Below are positions 11,804 to 23,900 of a stretch of DNA of 64,000 nt, piece by piece. The notes beneath the pieces were generated by a model. The model did not search any database. It saw only the letters and a program-made list of their open reading frames with translations, and was not told where the DNA came from. How positions within the stretch are numbered: position 1 is the stretch's first letter; the number at the start of each line of letters is the position of its first letter. The position numbers and the translations under genes are program-made. The stretch covers positions 124,001-188,000 of the forward strand of contig JAVYIG010002208.1 of NCBI GenBank assembly GCA_035222895.1. The letters are read 5' to 3'. This DNA comes from Strongylocentrotus droebachiensis (lineage: Eukaryota > Echinodermata > Echinoidea > Camarodonta > Strongylocentrotidae).

Positions 11804-12921
11804 ACCCCGGCCTTGCTTCCGACGGTGTGCAACCAAGCTCTCATTTAAACAAAATGCTAATGTATATAAATGTTACTCCTGCCTTTTTACTACTTTATCG
11901 ATCCCGCCAAATATATATAGGCTATTGAGGACATCATTGTTCTCGTCCGTGATACGAGCAGTTTATGGTGATGCACAAAACAAAAATATCGAAGGAGAAA
12001 CGGGCTATCATTGTTTCTTCCTCACTAGTTCTCAATGCTTTAATACGACGACCCGTTCAACACCAGTACATCGCGATCGATATCGAGAATTATCGATTTG
12101 TATAGGCTTTTATTGAAGAGAGTGCACATAAGACAGAGAGGAACTCTTGTGAAACGAAAGCGACAATGGGGCGTTTGGTGTGTACGGGGGTCGATAGCAG
12201 GCATAGAAATGGGCGTCGAGGTACCGGATCGTCTTTAAAGGAGCACCCGGCGCGTGACCTTGATATTCCAAAAAGATTTTGGTACGGTCGATGAAACACA
12301 ATGCAGAAAATATAGGGTAATACGATTCGACAGCCCTCTCTTTAACGACACGACTAATTTAAAAGAGACCTTGATGAGGAGAAACAAAAACTCCATCCAA
12401 TGATAATAATAATTTATATTCATGTTTCGATATTGCAAACAAATACTGCTTTTGCGGGAGTTTGCGCAGTCTTTGACTTCATATGGAATCTTTTAATGAT
12501 TGTTTGTTCGCTTTTCTTTCGGGAGCTTTGCTCTGCTTTGTTTTATTTTGTCTTGTCTTGTTTTGGTTTGTCTTGCGTGTTTCTGGTATATGTATGGTAA
12601 TTCTCTGATCTGATAAAATTGGCTAGTTGGCAAATAGCCATTAATAAATGATTAATTGATTAGCTTCAAATGAAACAAGGTTATCCTTCAGTGACATTTG
12701 ATGATATTGATTTATAATTGAAATCGAGGATTAATGCTTCCTTTGTTCTACTTTCTGGATTAAAGTGTCATATGGGGTCGGGCGGCTGGGACAAGACATA
12801 CGTTCACTTTATCAAGGCCTACAAAATACTTAATATATTTTGGCAAAAATACATTGTGAAAATGAAAAGCTTGGATCCGCCTTTGGTCGTGACTCAAATC
12901 GTTTAAAAAAAATTCTTCTCA

Positions 12922-12930
<9 letters not shown>
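11804..12930. other. No gene seen
   Basis: Short overlapping ORFs on both strands have no domain and no splice support. Confidence 0.45.
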
Positions 12931-12957
<27 letters not shown>

Positions 12958-13110
12958 ATCTACCTTTTCCCCCTCTCTCTCTCTCTCCCTCTCTCTCTCC
13001 CTCTCTCTCTCTATCCATCTACCTTCCCCTCCCCCCCCCTCTCTCTCTCTCTCTCACTCCATCTCTCTCTACCGCTCTCAATCTCTCTTTCTCTTTCCTC
13101 TAACCTTTTC
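12929..13110. repeat. (CT)n microsatellite
   Basis: Pyrimidine-only CT/CCT tract with two internal ATCCATCTACC repeats. Confidence 0.95.
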
Positions 13111-13973
13111 TGCTTCTCTTCCTGGTCTTTCCCGCTTACCCCTATCTCATATTGTTACTCCATGGAGATTTTTATCTCCATGGTTACTCTATATTTGTAT
13201 TCTCTCTCCTCTGCCCTTTACACTCTCTTCTCTTTCTTTTCACCCCGTTCTTTTCTCGTTCCCTTTTACTGAATTGGTTGAAAATAAATTCGTTTTGAAC
13301 AAGGTGCGATATTGTTCAGCCTCGGAAACTGATAGCAGTTATGGAATGTTATTTTAGATTGCAGTTTAATTCGGGAAGTATTGTAAACACAAAGCATATA
13401 CATTACATGACATTCGGGGATTTAGTAAAGTTTGGTTTGTTTCTGGTGCCAACACACTAAGGCTTTCATCTATGGATAATAATGAACGATTAGTAACGGA
13501 TAGTGTTAATGCACAAAAAGACCATGTTTACAATCGATAGCCCTATCCCTTTCTGAATAGTTTCTAAACAAAGAGGCATAGTTCATAGTATCTATAAAAA
13601 GAATATCTTCTATCCAAAAATGGCTTAGCTTGTGCTAGCCATTGAGGGGGGGCGGGCATTAATCATAGAGCAGGGCAAGGATATTCAAAGGTGGATGAAA
13701 TAGTAAAGGTGTGGGGGTCCTAGCCCCTTCTTGTTCACGTCCCCCCCCCCCCCCCCTTTATGGCTTGATTTTATAACATTTTTCTACCGCCACTACATTG
13801 AGTAGAGGAGGGGGGGGGGAGTGGATATGTGTCCCCTTTTCCTCTTTATCTACGCCTCTGTCTACCCGTGTGGTCTACATCTCAAAGGTCGGGTATGAGC
13901 AGAAACTCTGCATACATTTCCCTCTAGTCCTATACTTTTGATAGAAATTCGTTGATGTGTTAAACTCTTTCAC
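13111..13973. other. No gene seen
   Basis: Ordinary DNA with C17 at about 13740 and a G-run at 13811. Confidence 0.45.
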
Positions 13974-14235
13974 ATAATAATAATAATAAGCGCTTAATAC
14001 AAATGTCTAAGCGCTTTACAAATATACTATTACCCCGGTCGTTGGATCCAGTGCTTGCCCGCACACACTGTGTGCACAATCTCCACTCCCTGGGGAGCAT
14101 TCCAGCCGGGCGTTACTTGACGCTTGACCAACAATGACGGCCGCATCCTACCGGGTACCCATTTGACACCTGGGTGGAGAGTAACAATTGCAGGTTAATA
14201 TCTTGCCAAAGGATATTAGTGCCGTGTACATGGAA
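13974..14235 (-). mobile_element. tRNA-derived SINE family, 3' part (minus strand)
   Basis: On the minus strand this holds CTCTCCACCCAGGTG, AAATGGGTACCCGGTAGGAT, ACCGGGGTAATA and a tail of AAGCGCTTATTATTATTA. The same blocks follow the tRNA-like head in the copy at 50833-51112. The head itself is missing here. Confidence 0.7.
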
Positions 14236-15011
14236 GTGTTAATCGCACTTGTCAATTTGGGAAAACGATCAATCGCAACGAAAGTCCCGTTAGTAACGGA
14301 CGTCGCTAGAGGGGGCTGTGACTTCCCTATGTTAAAGAAAAGTTTTTTGACACCCCTGCTCGTCTAAATTCAGTATAGTCTTGTGTTCTTACCACTTCTT
14401 TATGAAAGATATTTCACTTTTTGTAGGAGCATAGGAAGCCCATAAGTTATAAATACAATCAGAAAAGACAAATAGGCTCGATACATATTTTGATTTTCGT
14501 ATTGGAAGGTGCCATCTGGTTGGTCCTCTATGGCTGCAATATATCATGTTCATTATCTGCTCATGATGTTATGCAACAGTGTTCCTTAAACTTTGTCTGC
14601 CCTCGTGTCTCCATTTTGGCGTTCTTTCTTAGTGATGAAGCCCCCCCCCCCTACAAATTATGGTTATTTCCATTGCCCCGCCCTATATGATGCAACTGTT
14701 CCTAAAGATCTTTTTAGTTCCCCCCCCCCCCCCTCCCCTGTGGTAATGGGTGTAGCGTGTGTTCAGCTATTGAGGTGGCACTGATCTCTAAAGGGAAGAT
14801 TTTGTTTAAATGCAGAGAAGAGGCTGTTTCCAGGGTCGGATTTCCTGTACCTTTACGTTACCTTCCCTTTTCTATTTCTCTTTCCTTCTTAATTCTCTCT
14901 TTTTCGCCATTCGATGCGGATAAAGGGCGACTGTCATACTAGGGGCACTTCATAGGCCCCGTTATACCCAAACACCGTCCATGAAGTCGAGTTAAGCTGT
15001 ACAGGCTACAT
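14236..15011. other. No gene seen
   Basis: C-homopolymers (14640, 14720) and short ORFs only. Confidence 0.45.
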
Positions 15012-15274
15012 CAGGCGCGTACGCAGGATTTTTTTTCGAAGGGGGGGGGTTTAAATTTGAAAATCGCGCCGAAAATTTTGCAACGATCCAGCCAGCCGCT
15101 GAATAAGCCGGGGGAGGGGGGGAGCACATTTTTTTTTCTGTTCCGAAAATTTGCCCGTAAGGTCACATTTTTTGGTCACCCAATTTTTAATGGAGGGGGG
15201 GTCCTCCAAAACACACACACACACGCACAGGGGGGTTCGACCCCCCCCCCCCCCCCCTCCCAGCGTACGCGCCT
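15012..15274. mobile_element. hAT-like MITE with CAGGCGCGTACGC ends
   Basis: CAGGCGCGTACGC at the left and GCGTACGCGCCTG at the right form a perfect 13-bp inverted repeat. The flanks GGCTACAT and CGCTACAA agree at 6 of 8 positions, compatible with a decayed 8-bp target duplication. The interior has long G and C runs and is non-coding. Confidence 0.7.
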
Positions 15275-15716
15275 GCGCTACAAGACAAAGACAGTTCGCA
15301 CGGTCAGCAGGTCAGTTGCACGACAGGTATCATGCTAATCAGGTATCAATGAAGTTTTAAATCAAATATGAAACAGCGCCATCACACTGTAGCACTCAGA
15401 CAGATCAGGTTTCATGACGTCAGACATGACCAGAATCTGAAAGACAAGATAAGGTTGAACTCTGGAATAACTGTATTCACGCCTTTCAACATTTAATATC
15501 ACATCAAAATAAACACAGAGTCGTCCTTCTCGTAACTTTCTTTTCAAGATTTCAAGAATAAAGTTTAAACACTTTTCAATGAGAAACACCATTTTAGCAC
15601 ATCCACCGTCTTTGCTTCTTATATTTTTTATTATATTTTTTATCAATGAAATACTGTTCAGTGATTAGTCAACATAGCATCATGTGACCAAGCATAACAT
15701 TGCCATGATGTAACTG

Positions 15717-15775
15717 TGACGTCATCCATGGTATAGTAACCACTATACCATAGCACTATACCATGGATGACGTCA
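15717..15775. repeat. Perfect 21-bp inverted repeat with TGACGTCA at each tip
   Basis: TGACGTCATCCATGGTATAG(T) at 15717-15737 and its exact complement at 15755-15775, separated by 17 bp. Each outer tip is the full CRE palindrome TGACGTCA. Confidence 0.85.
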
Positions 15776-15989
15776 TATATATGCGATCGATCAAGATCAA
15801 TGTGCTATCGGTCGCGGTCGCGGTACTGTCGTTTACGTTACTTTCACTGCACTCTACACTACTTCAGTGACAGAAAACATTATTATTGTTATTATTATTA
15901 TTGTTATGAAGGTTGGTTTGAAAAATATAAAACAAATATATCATGCACTATTTCAAGCCACTAGTGAAATTATGGATTCCTCGGCGACA

Positions 15990-16042
15990 GAAATAGCACT
16001 ATTTTCTTCGGGTCTACGCCCCTCAGAAAATAGTGCTATTCC
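15990..16042. repeat. Inverted repeat GAAATAGCACTATTTTCT
   Basis: Arms of 18 bp (17 matching) surround a 17-bp loop. No second copy noticed. Confidence 0.7.
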
Positions 16043-16619
16043 TGCCACCTCGATCCATCATTTCAACCATAGCCTCTCAGTGCATATTTTGTTTACTATT
16101 GCCCCCTCTGCGCAACAGAATAAAAAAAAACGTGAGAGCGTTTATTGTTCCAGCATTTAATACGGATAACAATAGACCGCACCCTTGTATGAATTTGGTA
16201 TGTATTAGAAGAATCATTTCACACTACTCTGGACGAGCGGTGTAAAATTTAGATTTGAAAAGCGATTTATCTACGAGGCACAATTTTGCATTTCTCTCTT
16301 TCCATTTGTTTCTTTTACCATCAATGACATATACATCATAACCTGGATAACCTTATCTCATTATCTGGCATCCAAGAATATAAAGAATCATGACCCCCCC
16401 CCCCTCCCACCTTAACTCACCCTCACACACATGCCCACACTCTATAATATTCCCACGCGAACTCTCCATCGTTTTCTAGGCCATGTTTCATAAAATTTGA
16501 TATCAATAACAAATGCTAAATTTCTATGGCAAATTTGTTTTCAATCAATCAAATGCGACGATTTCAGTATCTTATAACAGTTTTTGCAACGTGTTATGTT
16601 CTATGAAACGAGGCCCTGT

Positions 16620-16860
16620 ACTGTAACCAGCCCTGACTGTAACACACACACGTCCTAGGCTAACGCGCACACATATGATTATGCACATTCATACAAACGC
16701 ACACACACAGATACACACACGCACATCCACACGCACTACACGCGCACGCACACACACATATATCTACGCTCGCTACGCCGACAGCGATGCACTACACACG
16801 CACTTGCACGCACGCACGCACCCATACACACACAACGCTCGTAAAGACCACGCCAAAAAA
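16620..16860. repeat. CA/CG-rich simple sequence
   Basis: Alternating CACACA and CGCACGCA purine-pyrimidine stretches, potentially Z-DNA-prone, ending in A10. Confidence 0.85.
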
Positions 16861-16869
16861 AAAACATAA

Positions 16870-18049
16870 AAACTTGTATTGTTGCTTCATAGTCATATAT
16901 ATATATATTTATGCACTTTCACTCCGAAATACTTTTATATAATAATTAATTAAAACATTGACAATCCATGTCAAGTAGGTCAACGCTTTACATATTAACA
17001 AAGCTATAAAACCGTAAAAACACAAAGGATAATTGCTGTATGCAACCTGTTTACACATTTTAACGATTTTCACGCCGGGTCAAAATGGAATCCGTCATTA
17101 TTAACGCATACGTCGTCATGTTGTGAGGTTGTGAGGTTGGGAGGAATACATCACGAGAAAAAAGTGAGCAGATATTTCATATTTGGTTGTCAGGCAACTA
17201 AGGTAAACAACAACAAAGAAACACCAAAGCTACCCAAAATAAATAACATTGAGACCATGGCCGTGTCTTTCTAGACATTTTCATTCCCTCTAACTATAAT
17301 GTCTCAACCACCGAGCCAGGAATTCATAGAATTGCTGTCCAAAATGACGCAGATGTCATTTTTCATTTGAGAAATTGATAAATTTCACTTTTAAACAAAA
17401 TATATCTTTATTTGTTGTTGTCGTCACCAGACTGTAAAGAGACAGACTTGTGCCATCCATACGGTTTTAGATGTGGGCTTTAATCAAGAGCAAAGATGTC
17501 GTCAGCGAGATCAGAAAATGTCTGCATGTTCACAGCCTTAGATATCAACTCTAGGACAAGAAAGTTAGTTCACATGTTGAACTAAACTGGTCATACCCTA
17601 CTAAGAAAACGGATGAAACTATACTTCAAGCAATACATAATCTTAAAAATGCCTTGGCCTATCAAAATGAAATAAACCTAAACGAGAGCGGTATTGCAAC
17701 AGACGTAAGATAATTTTTTGTTTGTTAAAGACATCTATGGAATATTCAACTCAAAGGGTTGCTAATTCGTTTCTGTTTTCCCATGATGCAATTTGTGATG
17801 GCAAGTCAGTCTATTGATGTCAAATGAAAGTCCAGATAACTCGAATGCAGTCGACAAAGTGTAGTCGTATCAGCTTTTAAAATGAGATGTATGCTGCCTA
17901 TTCTTATTAATATTCTAGTACACTGCAATCTTTAGCGTGTGATGGTGCCATAATAAACACCTCTTACTTAGTATAGAAGGCTCGAAACAGTATACTGAAT
18001 AGTACTTATGAACATGAAATATTGAAATGTGCGTTTACTCTATGCCCTA
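16870..18049. other. No gene seen
   Basis: AT-rich DNA with no protein-like frame or recognised repeat. Confidence 0.45.
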
Positions 18050-18054
18050 CTCTC

Positions 18055-18483
18055 CAGGCGCGGATCTACGGGGGGGGTTTAGGGGGTTTAAACCCCCCCC
18101 CCCTTGGGCGGCCCCAAAAAAAAAAAAAAAAAAAAAAAAGAAAAAAAAAAGAAAGAAAAAAGAACGCACGCTGAAGAGAAACCCTTTCAAGTGCAAATAT
18201 TGTGAGAAGATATTCAACTCATCTGGTAACTTAACCAAACACATGATAACTCTGGATATAACTGTGTATTAAACTGTTACTTGATTTAAAAAGACGTTAT
18301 CATGCACTGCTTTTTATGGTCTCCATTGTGTTAATAGATGCCAGGAAAACATCACTTACGGGGTTCAAATAAACACCCCCCAAAAAATCGGCTCGCCGCG
18401 AAGCGGCTCGTGGACGATGCTCCGCATCGTCATTATTTTGGTCAAACCCCCCCCCCCTTAGCAAAAAGCTAGATCCGCCCCTG
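18055..18483 (+). mobile_element. CAGGSGCGGATCTA element copy 1, carrying a C2H2 fragment
   Basis: Ends CAGGCGCGGATCTA and TAGATCCGCCCCTG, flanked by a 5-bp direct repeat CTCTC (18050-18054, 18484-18488). Contents in order: G and C runs, poly-A with G interruptions, a zinc-finger coding fragment, non-coding DNA, then two adjacent hairpins (GCCGC-GAA-GCGGC and GACGATGC-TCC-GCATCGTC). The ends look hAT-like, but the 5-bp duplication differs from the usual 8 bp. Non-autonomous. A second copy in reverse orientation is at 59274-59726. Confidence 0.8.
18161..18273 (+). pseudogene. Captured C2H2 zinc-finger fragment (copy 1)
   Basis: FKCKYCEKIFNSSGNLTKHM is a clean C-X2-C-X12-H finger start, preceded in a shifted frame by a HAEEKP linker (canonical HTGEKP) and followed by a stop at 18270-18272 before the second His context is complete. 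One extra T in the linker separates linker and finger frames, in both copies, so the break predates the split of the copies. It looks like a piece of a host poly-zinc-finger exon. Confidence 0.75.
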
Positions 18484-19077
18484 CTCTCTTCTCATTTTTT
18501 ACAGAAATCTGTCCTTATTTTTTAATATTCATTCCCAACACAAGCACTTGCATTCCTGTTTTTGCCGCCGACTTTCTGAATTTAGTTACTTTACTGTTCT
18601 ATTCGTTTATTGTTTGCAATGTTGTCAATGAGAAGGAAATAAGTGTCAGTTTAAATATAAATTTGCTTAGATACCCTCGGTAGTTTTACGAGATTTAGCG
18701 TTATAATTTTGAGAGTCGAATACCCAACAATGAAATAATTTATTACTTGAATCAAAGAAGAATAGCAAAATATTCCAAGAGAAATATGACATCTGTTATC
18801 ACCTGACAGTTACAGTATTAATAAAATCATGTGAGATATCTAGATGTATTCCATACAATTATAATTATTCAACTTAGTACAACCGTTGGTTTTGAAAAAA
18901 GAACATAGGTGGAAAGAAGGAGTAATATGCATCTAAAAAGCTTGACAAACTATGTGTCCATAATACCATTTCAGCCACAAACGGAAGACAGAGGAAATAT
19001 ATAAAGCCTATGCATGTATAATCAACTTCTTATCAAAGATCGAACGTAAAATGTCAAAGTTCGGGTCAGTTGAAAGG

Positions 19078-19955
19078 TCACATGATTTCTGGCAAGAATC
19101 TATCTATGCGCGCGGAGCTCTGATTTCCGGTCTTTTGCAAACCGGCCAGCCAGTTTTTAACCCTCATTTTTGTCGATATCGGTGCCTTCTGATATTCCGG
19201 TACGGTTTCCTCATAACTGTCTTCGCTGTAGTCATCACCGTCCTCCTCGTCGCCGTTCTTCTCATCTTCCTCCTCTACGTCGGATACGTTTTGTCCATTC
19301 TCCACTTTTTCTTTGGCATCTTCGTTCTCGTTTTCTTGTACATTTTCTTCATTCACCATTGGTGTTTGAACGATGTGATTATTTTCATCATCCTTGCATT
19401 GGGACGTTCCTTCAGCGTCGCCTTCCTTTCCTCGAGAGTTTTTATTGCAATCAGACTCATCCGGGGCGCCTGGGACTTCATCAGCCTGTTCGCGTGCTTC
19501 TTCGATGTCATAAAGGCTGTTATCACGACGTTTCTCTTCGCTCGATACTTCCTCGAACTTTGACCTCTCTGCGCTTCCGCTGCTGTAACTGTTGTTGAAG
19601 CTTTCGCGCATGGTTTCCGAGTGTTCGGGGTTGTCCAACTCCCTCGTTGGGGAATTCGTAGGAGGCGGGCTGCAGTCTGCAAAGGAATTCCTTTCAACCC
19701 TACCATTTGGCATTTGATGCGGCGGACGTGGCTGCGGTGGTTGCTGTTGATGGTAATGGTGAAACACATCGTGTTGCTGGTGGTGTTGCGAGTCGTGTTG
19801 CAGCTGATGAGATTGTTGTTTGCGGATAGAATGAGGGCCACGGGAGTGACCGTATCGGTCTTCTGGAGATATGTGTTCGATGAGGGAATTTTGGACCGTT
19901 TCCATGGAGATGTATCCGGGGCTGTCATCATCACTGGCAAATGATCTTCGGGACT
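19078..19955 (-). CDS. Exon B of the unrecognised disordered-protein gene
   Basis: Opens after a good acceptor (TTATATCTTTCAG), with two bases completing the split codon, then SRRSFASDDDSPGYIS before the first Met. It is open for 291 codons with His/Gln-rich and acidic blocks, then TGA. The acid-rich coding strand produces long hydrophobic-looking ORFs on the opposite strand, which are shadows. Confidence 0.78.
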
Positions 19956-20902
19956 CTGAAAGATATAAATCATAAGAATCAATTTAGATATAAAGAACTG
20001 TAACAGCTTTTCACTTCTCACAGAAAGCAACAACACAAAAGAACTTTCATTTGTATACCCAATGAACGGCTTATTAGGCTTATTAAGCTTATTCCACATT
20101 TTAGAGAGGGGAAATTTAGAGTTCACTATGATATTTTGAATTCTGAATTCTCTGCAAGTGTATGTGGGTTCAATAATTGGCAGGTGGATAATTCACCCGC
20201 TGCCCGGTCAGTGTTAAAACTAAAGGGGGTAATATTCGGTTTCTATCAAAAAAAGTTTCAATACTCGACATACACGTAGTTTAAACCACAGAAAAGCATA
20301 ACAGAGTGTTTCGTAATAATTAATGTTTCTATCGTAGAAAGCAAAAGGAGAATTTCTGTAAAAAGTTGTCGTTGCATTATTTCCGTCGTTAAAAAAACAT
20401 GACCTTCCCCCACCCCCAAAATAATGTCACGTCTGTCCTTGTATATTTGCATCAAATCGATTGATGGTGATTACGTAGTGTTAGTGTCTAGAAGCGGGAG
20501 ATGTTTCAAACAAAGAGATTCCTTTGTTTGAACTCACGAAGCATGTTCAGGCACATTGTTTTGTATCGGGCATGTTCATCGCAATGTTTTGTAAGAGATC
20601 GATAGGATGCCTGGTGTATTGCTTGGCACCATGTCGTAGGTACAGGACTCTGAATGTAATTGAGATCAATGAGACACGTCTAGTAAATCACTAATAGGCG
20701 AGGTACATGGCCAGGTAATGGTTATGATAAACATGCCTACGTTATCATGCTGTTTGTTTTTATTTGACAGAATAAAACGTCACAAATTTCACTTAAGTAT
20801 CTAATAAAGACTGCGTAATAGGGGAAGTAAAAGAAGTAGAAGTAGTAGTAGAAGTAGTAGTAAAAGTAGTAGTTTTAGTAGTTGTTGTTGTAGTATGATA
20901 GA

Positions 20903-20941
<39 letters not shown>

Positions 20942-23900
20942 AAGTAGCGAAGAAGAAAGCTCTCTAAATCTCCCTGACTGACATGTCTCCTTGATTTTAC
21001 ATTGATCTTGTAAGGTTATCCCCCTTCACATTTCAGTTTTGTTTTTTCATTTATAAGGAAACCTTTTATCTCGAAGCTTCTTGTACGTTCTTTTTTTAAT
21101 CAATAATTAGTTGGAAAGATAACAATGGTTAATATATGATTAAATTGCATGTCTGCAATACATGGCGTTCCTAAGCGGGCACGTTCTTTTTCGTTTAGGT
21201 CCATCTATGACCTACGTAATTCATGATTTTTTTTGTTCTTGTAAAGTGTGTTGCACTTTTCCTTTGTATCATTTAGATTTAAGTGTAACCATTTCTGGTT
21301 TTCTATATCTGACAAATCATTTTATTGTTACATTTTATGTTGTTGATTTCGCATGATATTTTTGTTCATTCATATCAATAGGTTACATTGATTACCCTTT
21401 TTCCCTCTAAAGCGTTTACGGAAAAGTGTTACTAGAAGTCATTGACAAGTGTATAGGATTATTAAGTTCCGGTAGCTAATTATTATTGATATCTTGTCAT
21501 TCATTCATTTATTCAATTTTGGGACAAGGCTTTTTTTTTACGACCGCGTTGTTACCGCAGGTAACGAACACGTCAACTTAATGTGCTTTTAATGATAGTT
21601 AATCTATTCTGACTTAGATTTTGACAAAGGTCGCTCACAAATTTAATGAGAATTTGTCAGGAGCACATGCATCATGAATGCTTTGATGTTATGGTCTAAA
21701 GCTGAATTAAAGTCGAAACTAAACTGTCTTGTTGCAGCCAGATATAATCAATTCTACAGATAGAGCATGAATTAACTCGGTTTAGTCATGATTCACTGAT
21801 TATTCTAAATAAGTGAAACTTACTTTTGAAAGCAATGGAAGGAGCAATCCACATAAGTCTATAAGCTCAATTCAATATAATTCAGAATTAATCGTACAAA
21901 TCATGTAATGTTACAAAACAAAATCGAGCATCCAAATTGAAATTGCAAGATGTAAATATACAATAAATGTTTATATCTTATACGTAACTACGAAGTTATT
22001 TCATATTAGAACTATTTTAGATATGAAGAAAAAACATTTTTAGACATTGATACAGACAACAAAATATGTTGTAATGTTTGATTATAGAGAAAGAAATAAT
22101 ATGATAAAGTGAAATGTAATTTTAAAATACCTGACAGCTAAGGAAATGTCAAAAGGATTATTTTTTAAAGACAGGTTGTGTTCTAAGATTACTGTTTTGT
22201 GACGATGTTAGATTTGCTGGTGTTGATGATTTTGTTATTATTATTTGTGTTTGTTTTAAGTTGTTGTTGATAGTGTTTTATTTTTTAGAGGCACAATAAA
22301 ACCACGAGTTGTCAATATGTTTTCGTAGAAACAGAATATCCTCTTAAAATTAACAAACAGAGTAATACAATTTGTTAAGCCTGTCTAAAAATTCAGTCAA
22401 TTCAACGCACTTCTGCACTTAATCTTACAGTTTTTACCAGTCTGCTTTGTTAAATTTGTCGCTGTTTAATCTTGGTTCAGCTCCATCGGGGCACATCCAA
22501 CCGAACAGACGATCTTTGTAATTTTACCAAATATAATGCATACATCTTTTTGAAGTGCAGTCCCTCGATACGAATTATTTCATTCATCTGTTACGAGTAA
22601 TTGTATTTCGACAATAATAATGCGAACTGCATACAATTTTATATATTTCCAAAAAAGGACAAACATATTATAACCCGAGTTCACAAAGGAGGTTTGTAGA
22701 CAAACCTAGGTTAATGTGCGCCATATGACCCGTTTCAGACCAAGGTTTGTCTGAACCTTGGTCTGAAACGCATCGAAACTTTCATATGTTCGTCGACAAA
22801 CGTCCTTGTGAATTCGGGCCATAGTCTTGCCCTATCTTCTAACACTTATTATTTGCATTTTGAATTCCTAATTTTGAAATATAATTTACATTACAGGTGA
22901 ATGAAATATTTGTATCGAGGCTCTTCACAAAGACGTATGTATTAAATGATGTTTCATTACGAATATGGTCTATTGAAGAAGAAAAAGCGGCAAATGTGAT
23001 TTTCTCTCTATCTCTCTCTCTCTCTCTCTCTCTCCCTGAAAAGGGTAAGATTTAGACCGTCATATCACAGGTCCCTCGTTGGACGAGTATGCTTTTCTCT
23101 TAAAGCTTCCTTAAGAGCTCTCGGAAGGCACCATGATCATAAACTAGTTGGACTCCTTTATTTATGTATTTAGGGCTGCACGGGTTTGTGCGTGCGTGGG
23201 TGTGTGTCTGCGCGTGAGTGTGTGTGTGTCTATATGTTAAATATATCTTTTTGAAGTGCCTCGATACGAATTTTGTTATTTCTATTATGATATCATCACG
23301 TTAAATTGTGTACGATGTATGTTCATATCTAATGAAGACGAACCTTTATAGTTGTATATAATAAATTAATATAGTACTTGATTCGAACAATTATATTTTT
23401 TGTCTGACCGTCAATTGATATGACCTTCAAAATGACTAAAGACTTAAAATGGAGAATTCTAAGGCAAGTCTACTTCGCATGAGGCATTTTCCTTCTAATT
23501 GATCTACTATACCCAAACTCGTCCAAGTTTGTAAGTTTCGGGTAAATGTGTGTAGAGGGGCTATATGACCGCATACTGGTCTTGTTTAGAAAATAAAAAA
23601 CACAGTACAGCGTTTCAGAGACATGGTTCTACGACGATTGCTCCTCGGTCAAGTTTCTATACAGAAGCACTTACCAAATTCATAAGCCTGGGCCAAACAC
23701 CCGACCACTAAACCTGTCACATTTTTACCATATTATAGTTAATGAAATGTAGGCTGAAGCAAATGCAAGTTATTTACTATCTTCAAAGTGTTCTCCGTTT
23801 TTGTATCATAATCGATTTATTTGACCTATACTCCACGTACAAAATAATGGACCGCACTCGTTGTGGAGGTAGGAAAAGTGTTGAATATGTCCTTGGCTTT

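Noticed and set aside
11793-12116. 107-residue plus-strand ORF
   Set aside because: No recognisable motif or splice context; begins within a repeat end.
19051-19944. Plus-strand ORFs of 170, 142 and 107 residues
   Set aside because: Antisense shadows of the acidic, His-rich coding exon; hydrophobic runs arise from complementing GAA/GAT codons.
19353-20126. 257-residue minus-strand ORF in another frame
   Set aside because: Overlaps exon B out of frame and runs upstream through the acceptor; the joined frame of exon B explains the coding signal better.
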